Part shown: positions 56,953 through 64,000 of the stretch, in pieces
Numbering within the stretch: the first letter of the stretch is position 1
How the letters are laid out: each line of letters starts with the position of its first letter
DNA from: Conchocele bisecta
Lineage: Eukaryota > Mollusca > Bivalvia > Lucinida > Thyasiridae
Assembly (NCBI GenBank): GCA_029237695.1
Contig: CM055265.1
Coordinates: 69,599,903-69,663,902, forward strand
Reading direction: 5' to 3'
DNA: 64,000 nucleotides
Program-made: the position numbers and the translations under genes
The notes under the pieces: model-generated
Database searches by the model: none
The model's input: the letters and a program-made list of their open reading frames with translations, nothing else
Told to the model about the DNA's origin: nothing

Positions 56953-57156
56953 TTCGCCCAGTAAAGATTTTTTACAAGTTACAAGGCACGTTTCATGCCA
57001 AATGCCATGTATTCCATGCATTTTTCTGCTCCGCTCCGCTCGGTCGACTATTTTGCAATACTTGACTATATTATCGAACGAGCTCGTTCGATAATATAGT
57101 CAAGTATTGCAAAATAGTTACGCCCCCCCTAACCCGAAATCCTGGATCCGCGCCTG
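56873..57156. mobile_element. MITE family CAGGGGCGGATCCAGGAT, copy g, TSD CGGTA
   Basis: CATGGGCGGATTCAGG, G-run and C-run, to CCTGGATCCGCGCCTG, flanked by CGGTA (56868-56872 and 57157-57161). It carries the same internal palindrome as copy e. Confidence 0.9.
57049..57118. repeat. Perfect palindrome inside MITE copy g
   Basis: TTTTGCAATACTTGACTATA, TTATCGAACGAGCTCGTTCG and the complement, zero loop at GAGCTC. The counterpart at about 32170-32252 in copy e has AGCTTAGCT at the centre. Confidence 0.9.
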
Positions 57157-57161
57157 CGGTA

Positions 57162-58100
57162 TACATTCATATTACATTCCACAGGTATATGAACAGATGG
57201 ATGGTGTCATATATGGGTATTTTGGTGGATTTTGTGTATATTTCGTTGGTTTTGGGTAATTTACATAGTTTTGTACAACTACTAATGCTCAATCATTACG
57301 CACGATAGAAATCGTCAATATGTACACATTCACCGTACAGAACTTCCGGGCCCCTTTCTTACTGTCTAATTTACCGTACTTATACGAGTAATTCGCGGGA
57401 GCTGACGTAAATTGTATGTTGGTAACAATGCACCCAAACCACCAGAAATACCGAAATAACCCATAAAACGCCGAAATATGAACCGTTCTTCAAGAACCTG
57501 TGATTATATTCTATTTTTTTTTGCGAGTAAACATTCGATGCTTTCAGAATCTCCATTTGGCAAATTAGATGCTTTGACTGGACTGGAGAAATGGGGCCTA
57601 TCGCCTTTGCCACAGAGTCTGCACTGGTTGCCATTCAGTCAGCAACTGTAATGCGTCTAACAAACTGCAAACATCATTATCATGATGTATGAATATGTAG
57701 GAAACTCAGAGCTAGACTGGTCACAGATGCAACAAGTCGCGTTTTTTTTAAAAGTCACATCCACATTTAGGGAGCGGCAAATGCATCGCAACTGCCGAGA
57801 GCGCTAATGGATTACATTGACCGCAATAACAGACCGACGGGGACATTTTGGACCAGTAAACAGAGAATAATCAAGGAAATCTGTAAATTGTGGGAGCAAC
57901 TGTTGGCGAGCTGCCAGAGTCATGTATTAAAACGGGGATCTGGCAAACTATTCTGGCCAATACGTTGCGTGTATCGGCTACCGACTTTTGTATGTTTGTG
58001 AAACTATTTTATGGACAAATTTTAAAGTTTCACATGCATTTTTGCAAACTCCATTTCAAAGATAATGATGAAGTAATGATTCCTAATTTCCGATTCCTTA
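57162..58100. other. Single-copy-looking DNA, no gene seen
   Basis: Contains the small MITE fragment at 57575-57642. The frames at 57807-58204 have no recognisable domain. Confidence 0.5.
57575..57642. mobile_element. MITE family GGCTGTGACTGGAGAAATTG, left-end fragment
   Basis: GACTGGACTGGAGAAATGGG-GCCTATCGCC then GAGTCTGCACTGGTTGCCAT. Confidence 0.6.
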
Positions 58101-58104
58101 CCAG

Positions 58105-58376
58105 TAGCCGATTTCACCAACATTGCAAAGTATACTTTGAGGGAGAAATTATTAATTTTTATTATACTGAATTTATTACATTATCACAGCCATTTTGGCT
58201 GTGATAATGTAATAAATTCAGTATAATAATCCTGCATACTTTTAATCATCAAATATATGCAGTCGTTAGTTCGTTAGTTCTATATGAAATAATGCATTTC
58301 GGGAAAAATAAATATTACTCCCTCAAAGTATACTTTGCTATATAAGTATACTTTGCAATGTTGGTGAAATAGGCTA
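58105..58376. mobile_element. TIR element TAGCCTATTTCACCAACATT, short copy
   Basis: TAGCCGATTTCACCAACATT to AATGTTGGTGAAATAGGCTA, with the same inner foldback (ACTGAATTTATTACATTATC, ACAGCCATTTTGGCTGTGAT). It lacks the 160 bp array found in the 16.5 kb copy. Confidence 0.85.
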
Positions 58377-58899
58377 CTGGAGCCCTGGAACATGTGACGT
58401 ATATAATTACTATGCTCCCAATTCAAAAGCTTTAAATGTGTCGCCTGTTCACTTTCCTCCGGGTTCCTTTCAATTACATGACCCATATTCTCGTTACAGT
58501 AAATCTAGTTAGCGATATCAAAATATCTCTTCGGGTTTCCTTCGCCATGCTTAGAAACCATTAAAATGTCTTGTTTGATTACTGATTACTGCGGGTAAAT
58601 CGTCGTCAATGACGCGCTGCGCAAGAAGCTGTTCCCCCCGTATGCAGGGGCCTCGCCAGGAGAGCTTCGACTGGTTCGTAAGAACTGTTTGGGAGCCAGC
58701 AGGATATTTTTATATAAATAAGGTCCTATTTTCAGTGCATGGAAGAGCAGGAATTATATTATTCAAATGCCTTACTAACAAAGCACAGTCAAGCGACGCC
58801 AAACGTATTGCGGGATACCAAATGTCACAAATACTCTTCTTAAATTGACCCAAATTCATTTTCCAGGAGCTAGTTACAGTACCAACATCCTCGAATTCA

Positions 58900-59132
58900 G
58901 GGGCCCGTTTCACTAAGCTTCTATGACTAAAATGTTCGTCAGTGCAAAATTATGATAGTCTGTAAATTTCACACTAGCAATGTTTTCTTGAAAACAGTTA
59001 TTGGATTTACATTTATTGAGCATAGGCTGCATATGCAGCCTATGCTCAATAAATGTAAATCCATCAATTGAAAGTTACAGACGATCCTATAAATTTGCAC
59101 TTACGAACATTTTAGTCATACGAAGTTTAGTG
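58900..59132. mobile_element. MITE family GGGGCCCGTTTCACTAAAC, copy missing right tip
   Basis: GGGGCCCGTTTCACTAAGCT to CATACGAAGTTTAGTG, where the final AAACGGGCCCC is lost. Central palindrome intact. Confidence 0.82.
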
Positions 59133-59485
59133 TATGCGTATGCTTTTTTTTAAATCTGCGTATGATTTTTTGTAGGCGGTGCTTATTTTATAACGACTGC
59201 GGGAGAGTGCACGCGGGTGTTCTCCTCACGGAGAATTATTTGTAAGTGGGCAATTACGGGTTTTCTCTCGCAGATAAATAAATCCATTTAATAGCTTGAA
59301 ATGTAATTATTGGACTTAATTATTCACTGAAAATTACCAAAAAGTTACATTAATGTTAGCACTGGTTTCCTTACAACAATCAGGCAACACGTCGATAAGC
59401 AGACCCTCTAAATCAAACGCAAGGAAAACACCAGTGCATTCAATTGTGAAGGGTTTCATTGTAATTTACATCTGATGGTAATGCA

Positions 59486-59673
59486 GAGCTCCAGTTAAGG
59501 TGCGTAATTTGGAGGTAAATTTCGTTATTTCTCCATCAAAAATGGCAAGTTGGGAGTGCTTTAGAATCGTCTCAATGAGACGATTCTAAAGGACTCCCAA
59601 CTTGCCATTTTTGATGAAGAAATAACGAAATTTCTCCCTAAGTTGGTTAAATGACGCACCTTAACTGGAGCTC
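59486..59673. mobile_element. Foldback MITE, family GAGCTCCAGTTAAGGTGCG, complete copy
   Basis: A near-perfect 188 bp palindrome: GAGCTCCAGTTAAGGTGCGT to its complement. The centre is GGCAAGTTGGGAGTGCTTTA, GAATCGTCTCAATGAGACGA and the complement. Confidence 0.9.
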
Positions 59674-59885
59674 TGGTAATGTTCTTTCTTGAGTGCTATA
59701 TTGCCAGGAAAATGGTGGAACCTCTCACTTTTCTTCTAGAAATCACAAGCTTTTCGGGGCTGTGAACCAACCGAAATGAGTAAGGGTCAAGTGGTTAGAA
59801 AAAGTGGCTTCGTGTTGTTGCCATGGTAGTATCGATCCGATAGCGGTAATACGATGGCCTAAACGGAATACCGTAAGAAATCCCA

Positions 59886-61569
59886 TTAAAGGTACATGCC
59901 CACTCAGTAGGCACAAACTGTTCTGTATGGGAATTAAATAAGTGTATAATTGTGTCACTATTCCACCAGTTCTAAAACAAGAGGGCCATGATGGCCCTAA
60001 TTCGCTCACCTGACTCCATGAACACCAGAGGAGAATGTGACATTGAGTTCATGTGTTTTAAAACAATTGTGCTATTTTTAGATGGCGGTCATCTTGGATT
60101 AAGCGATGACTCTCATTTTATAAAATCTGAAAATGCTTCACCCAGCATCGGCCATGTGGTTCCTGAGAAAAAGACGTTAAAAATCTTGAATAAATGGACC
60201 TTTTGGTGGCCATCATGGATGACATAATCATCCGATTCCGACAAATATTGCACCAGAGTGATCGCCTCATTGATACCTTCAATTTGATATATGACATGAC
60301 CATATTCAGTCAAAAATAAAATTTGACCCCAATTTGACCCCACGGGCCACGCCCATTTTTTACCCCGGGGTCACCATTTTAACACCTTTGAAAGAGCAAT
60401 GTACATCGATCATTCCTACCGAGTTTCGTCGAAATCCGGCTAGCGGTTCATGAGAAGAAGATTTTTTAAGAATTTATGCTATTTTTAGACGGCGGCCATC
60501 TTGGATTAGCGATGACCTCCATTTTAACAAATCTGAAAAGGCTTCACACATGGACCATAACTTTTAAGTTTGGCTACCATGGGCCAAGCGGTGTCATGTG
60601 AAGAAGAATTTTGAAATCTCTAATAAAAGAACGACCTTTTGACATTTCGGCGGCCATCTTGGATGACATAACAATCCAAATTCGACAAAAAATGCACCAG
60701 AGTGATCGCCTCATTGATACCTTCAATTTGATATATGAAATGACCATATTCAGTCAAAAATAAAATTTGACACCAATTTGACCCCACGGGCCACGCCCAT
60801 TTTTGACCCCAGGGTCACCATTTTAACAACTTTGAAAGAGCAATGTACATCGATCATTCCTACCAAGTTTTGTCGAAATCCGGTTGGCGGTTCTTGAGAA
60901 GAAGATTTTTTAAGAATTTGTGCTATTTTTAGACGGCGGCCATCTTGGATAACGTAATGACGTCATTTTAACAATTTTGTAATCCCCCTACCTAAGGACC
61001 ATGACCATGAAGTTTGGTGACTATAGATCCAATGGTTACCGAGGAGAAGACGTTTGAAAATGTTCACGGACGACGGACGACGACGGACGACGGACGACGG
61101 ACACATTGCGGTAACAATAGCTCACATGAGCTTCGCTCAGGTGAGCTAAAAATAAGAGTGGCCGCTATGCAGGTATAATCATTTAGTAATATTTATTTTA
61201 CTGACAGTGACGCGCGTTGGTATCAGGCCATTTTCATATGCAAATGAGGCATGATATTTTTTAATTATTTATATTAATTAAATGCGTCACCTGAAAAAAT
61301 AATATTTTCGACAGGTTATAAAGTATGATAATTGTACATCAAAAAATAAATACAGAGTATAAATAGTAATGTCTGTTAATATTTTAAGGAAACACAGTTA
61401 TTACCCCTGATAACAGTGTGGAAAATTACGTCTGATATAAAATGTATAATAATGCCACTCAATACGTGGGGTACTGGTGAATGAATGTTTATTTTGCCAG
61501 AAAATGTCGCAGATGATGTATCTGATATAAAGAACATTTTGTGCCTACTGAGTGGGCATGTACCTTTAA
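59886..61569. mobile_element. MITE family TTAAAGGTACATGCCCAC with a nested HINE-like insertion
   Basis: TTAAAGGTACATGCCCACTC to GAGTGGGCATGTACCTTTAA. The body is the reverse complement of 21996-22514 (for example TTTTCATATGCAAATGAGGC and AAATGCGTCACCTGAAAAAA). It is interrupted at 59978-61152. Confidence 0.85.
59978..61152 (+). mobile_element. Complete HINE-like element (AAGAGGGCCATGATGGCCCT) with about 440 bp core repeats
   Basis: The 5' end AAGAGGGCCATGATGGCCCT (a short hairpin), then TTCGCTCACCTGA. Core phrases GGATGACATAA at about 60218 and 60661 (period about 440 bp) with TTTGAAAGAGCAATGTACAT, CGATCATTCCTACC, TTTTTAGACGGCGGCCATCT. Then an ACGGACGACGG microsatellite (61066-61102) and a 3' hairpin AGCTCACATGAGC-TTC-GCTCAGGTGAGCT followed by AAAAA. 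No Rep or helicase coding. The empty site at about 22410 confirms it as an insertion. Confidence 0.8.
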
Positions 61570-61698
61570 CAGTTGCAGGCAAGTATGGTAGTTACTGCTT
61601 TTAAAATGAAGGGGAAGCAACACGCGCCAACCTGATGTCGTCATTGGTTTTTGCCCTTCATAGAAAGTATGCGATGCATTAAGGCCAGTCTAGAACCT

Positions 61699-61941
61699 GG
61701 GGCCCATTTCACTAAACTTCGTACGACTAAAATGTTCGTAAGTGCAAATTTAGGACAGTCTGGAAATTTCAATTGAAGGATTTACATGTATTGAGCATAG
61801 GCTGCATATGCAGCCTATGCTCAATAAATGTAAATCCAATAATTGTTTACAAGAAAACATTGTTAATATGAAAGTTAAAGACTATCATAATTTTGCACTT
61901 ACGAACATTTTAGTCGTACGAAGTTTAGTGAAACGGCCCCC
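61699..61941. mobile_element. MITE family GGGGCCCGTTTCACTAAAC, full copy
   Basis: GGGGCCCATTTCACTAAACT to GTTTAGTGAAACGGCCCCC, with GGCTGCATATGCAGCC at the centre. Confidence 0.86.
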
Positions 61942-62272
61942 AGATCTGAAAATGTGTCTATTTATAATCACGTTATGGAATATTATATTTAGCAATGGAC
62001 CATCGAGTATATAAGACAATACAACAATATGTTTATCACAAGATGACGCACAATGGTGAAGTATACATAGATTCAATACCAAGATGTACGAGGGGTGATT
62101 GAATAATACATGAACTTTTGTTATACATGTATATTGAACATTTTATGTGATACTACATACATTAACATTAGATCATCCGGAAGAGTAAACGATACGCAAT
62201 GACGGTTAGAAATGCCATGTACCGTATACACATAGTTACCTTGCAGTGACGCGTTGAAAACATACATCTATA
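61942..62272. other. Short AT-rich interval, nothing recognised
   Basis: Lies between the GGGGCCCGTTTCAC MITE and the 581 bp foldback. It includes ACGAGGGGTGATTGAATAAT at about 62090, which recalls a mariner-type TIR (CGAGGG...GATTGAATAA) but has no partner nearby. Confidence 0.4.
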
Positions 62273-62853
62273 GTCTGTTTCACGAAAGCTGCCCAAATTT
62301 TACGGCCATATAAACAATTCGAAAACAATATTTGTTTCGATAATATTAAATGAAAGGAAAATTTAAGAATGACCTTCTTTTTATTTCGTGAAATTTGGTC
62401 AAATATTGGTTTTATTACGAAAAATTGATTTCTCTATGGGAATGTAACATAGGGAAAAAGAGGTAGAGGAGTGTGGGAGGAGTCAAAAAACGAAACATTT
62501 TGGAAATTGACTCCGAAACCTAGCTAGATATCTTGGAAATGATCTAACTAAGAAAAACAAGGTTAAATTTTGAAAATCGGTCCAGGATTACTGAAATTCA
62601 AAAAAAAATCCCCATGTTTATGATGTTAAATCCCCATAGACATCTTCACTCTGTGTCACTCTGTGAAGATGTCTATGGGGATTTAACATGGGGCAATTGT
62701 TTTTTCGCAATAAAATCAATATTTGACCAAATTTCACGAAATAAAAAGAAGGCTCATTCTTAATTTTTTCTTTAATTTAATATTATCAAAATAAATCTTG
62801 TTTTTGAATTGTTTATATAGCCATAAAATTTGGGCAGCTTTCGTGAAACGGAC
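62273..62853. mobile_element. 581 bp foldback element GTCTGTTTCACGAAAGCTGC
   Basis: GTCTGTTTCACGAAAGCTGC-CCAAATTTTA to TAAAATTTGGGCAGCTTTCG-TGAAACGGAC. The arms extend through TATTAAA and AATTTCGTGAAATTTGGTCA-type sequence. An inner hairpin (TTAAATCCCCATAGACATCT-TCAC) lies at about 62628-62690. The left arm has an extra about 200 bp segment. Confidence 0.85.
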
Positions 62854-62941
62854 AGTAGTGCATGTCAGCGCAACCCCGCGACGTTACTGACGTCGGAGCG
62901 TCACGTTTTCGTGAGTGACGTTGAACAATGTTGCGGCTACC

Positions 62942-62947
62942 TTTATT
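62942..62947 (-). terminator. Candidate polyadenylation signal for the GST-omega gene
   Basis: TTTATT on the plus strand gives AATAAA on the minus strand, about 570 nt downstream of the GST stop codon and beyond the minisatellite. No better hexamer was noticed nearer the stop. In AT-rich DNA this is weak evidence. Confidence 0.2.
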
Positions 62948-63044
62948 ATTTTATCAATCAGTAACCTCGGAACTCATACCTTACTCATTTGCAAATATTC
63001 AGTCATTGTTGCCTGAACCGTTTCGCAATGGACGTCGATCTATT

Positions 63045-63124
63045 TTGATAGACGTATGCACAGGCTGATCTGAATCTACACTTGTCGCAAAACCCATAAG
63101 CCCCATTTCTTCAGTCACAGCCAC
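63045..63124. mobile_element. MITE family GGCTGTGACTGGAGAAATTG, right-half fragment
   Basis: TATGCACAGGCTGATCTGAA-TCTACACTTGTCGCAAAACC and CATAAGCCCCATTTCTTCAG-TCACAGCC. Confidence 0.7.
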
Positions 63125-63179
63125 ACATTACTGTAACAGCTATAAAACACCTGCCAATGTACAGCCTATAGACCCTTGT

Positions 63180-63527
63180 TACATTTCCGTAACAGCTACA
63201 GCCAACTCCCCGTTTCCAGACCCTAGACTCGTGTTAAATTTCCGTAACAACTATAGCCAACTCCCCGTTTCCAGCCCCTAGACTCGTGTTAAATTTCCGT
63301 AACAACTATAGCCAACTCCCCGTTTCCACACCCTAGACTCGTTAAATTTCCGTAACAACTATAGCCAACTCCCCGTTTCCAGACCCTAGACACGTTAAAT
63401 TTCCGTAACAACTATAGCCAACTCCCCGTTTCCAGACCCTAGACTCGTTAAATTTCCGTAACAGCTATAGCCAACTCCCCGTTTCCAGCACCTAGACTCG
63501 TTAAATTTCCATAACAACTACAACCTG
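63180..63527. repeat. 53-56 bp minisatellite abutting the GST-omega stop codon
   Basis: Six to seven units of the form CCGTAACAACTATAGCCAAC + TCCCCGTTTCCAGACCCTAG + ACTCGTTAAATTT. Left units carry an extra GT (CTCGTGTTAAAT) and are 55-56 bp; right units are 53 bp. The final degenerate unit (CCATAACAACTACAACC) contains the stop codon of the GST exon. The array is therefore in the 3' untranslated region if the transcript runs through it. Confidence 0.85.
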
Positions 63528-63774
63528 GAGTTATTCACCAGTCCATGATCATAATCCTGTGTCCCGGTCGCAAGTCCAAACAGGAAATGCGCATGGGAAC
63601 CAGTGTCGATCATGGTCGCCTGGACGGCTGGAAGGTCATACATTCTCTGTATCCACGTCGACAACATTGGGTATTTCTCCGCCGTTATTGTCGTCTCTGG
63701 TGTACCTGTGTTCAGGACTGGCAGTCTCTCAAACCACGGCCACAGCATATAATCCACCATACAGACCTTGTCTC
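63518..63774 (-). CDS. Omega-class glutathione S-transferase, 3'-terminal coding exon (partial gene)
   Basis: Read on the minus strand the exon encodes about 85 residues beginning GDKVCMVDYMLWPWFERLPV. This matches the C-terminal all-helical domain of GST omega (GSTO), where a G(D/N)xxSMVDYxxWPWFER block forms part of the hydrophobic substrate pocket. GSTO proteins are cytosolic thiol transferases and dehydroascorbate or methylarsonate reductases that use an N-terminal active-site cysteine; that part is outside this window. A good acceptor (pyrimidine-rich, ending TTTATTTCCAG) ends at 63775, so the exon starts at 63774 in phase 1, splitting a Gly codon. The open frame runs on to 63829 but the extra residues look intronic. 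The frame ends ...QDYDHGLVNNSRL at a TAG at 63518-63520. The last residues and the stop overlap the edge of a minisatellite. Whether the gene is functional cannot be judged from one exon, but the frame is intact. Confidence 0.85.
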
Positions 63775-63884
63775 CTGGAAATAAACGTTTCCCAGTGCTT
63801 TTATTAACATGAAATAGAGGATAGTCCATTGTACATGTTCAGTGATTCCGCTGGGGAAAACAAAAAAATCGCCACTTCAAAAAA

Positions 63885-64000
63885 TTGGCGATAAAAAAAT
63901 ACAATTTTCGAAAAATAATCAAAAAATATATTTATTTTTTTTTTATTTTTTTTTCGAACATTGTAATTTATTTTCGCCAATTGTTTATTTTTATCGCCAA
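63885..64000. repeat. Foldback element in the GST intron (runs off the window)
   Basis: TTGGCGATAAAAAAATACAA is followed by AT-rich spacer and then its complement (TTGTAATTTATTTTCGCCAA), ending TTTTTATCGCCAA. The internal ACAATTTTCGAAAAA / TTTTTTCGAACATTGTA arms resemble the cores of the foldbacks at 44100-44200 and 56130-56220. It lies just upstream (minus strand) of the GST acceptor. Confidence 0.55.

Noticed and set aside
63545..63807. Plus-strand frames over the GST exon
   Set aside because: Antisense shadows of the minus-strand exon, which has a clear family match.

Overview
The window reads as repeat-dominated intergenic DNA from an animal genome, most likely a bivalve mollusc. It is AT-rich and has almost no long open frames. 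It contains several arrays built like the pearl/HINE (Helentron-derived) elements known from bivalves: a 140-170 bp (in one case about 440 bp) tandem core, then a short ACGG-, ACGT-, GACC- or GAC-type microsatellite, then a GC-rich 3' hairpin followed by A's. The taxon is an inference from these repeats; no host gene fixes the species.

Only one host gene segment is well supported. It is the 3' coding exon of an omega-class glutathione S-transferase on the minus strand at the right edge (63518-63774), whose stop codon lies at the edge of a 53-56 bp minisatellite. Two broken transposase genes are recognisable. One is a mariner-type transposase (about 36640-37356, minus) whose frame is broken and whose middle is lost. 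The other is the N-terminal half (Psq-type helix-turn-helix plus CENP-B-type DNA-binding region) of a pogo/Tigger-like transposase (21193-21657, minus) inside an element with clear TIRs and TA ends (20762-22597).

Layout. 1-2.49 kb: featureless AT-rich DNA. 2.5-6.6 kb: compound pearl/HINE-like arrays (168 bp and 149 bp cores, GAC blocks). 6.6-10.7 kb: sparse DNA with an (AT)n tract and a 245 bp MITE. 10.7-11.7 kb: the cleanest short HINE-like element. 12.5-13.5 kb: a 21-bp palindromic array and a 34-bp-TIR element. 14.2-19.3 kb: MITEs, a 160 bp array with nuclear-receptor-type motifs, and a 794 bp foldback. 19.4-22.6 kb: a 24-bp array and the pogo-like element. 22.9-25.4 kb: a tandem segmental duplication. 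26.5-30.8 kb: a 65-bp satellite (about 67 units). 33.8-41.4 kb: foldbacks and a 6.7 kb giant inverted repeat. 41.4-50 kb: foldbacks, tRNA-like SINE heads and a second 21-bp array. 50.1-50.65 kb: a nested MITE with a clean empty-site comparison. 51.3-54.6 kb: a 3.4 kb inverted repeat. 54.7-63.1 kb: more MITEs and a complete HINE-like insertion. 63.2-64 kb: the GST exon.

The repeats date and delimit each other. Three insertions can be compared with an uninserted paralogous copy inside the same window, which gives boundaries without any database. The most unusual structural observations are: a 149 bp array in which every unit carries the element's own 3' hairpin; two unrelated foldback families that share a 21-bp period with a palindromic core; a satellite that appears to descend from the core of a dispersed MITE; and a 5-bp-TSD MITE family with at least seven copies.
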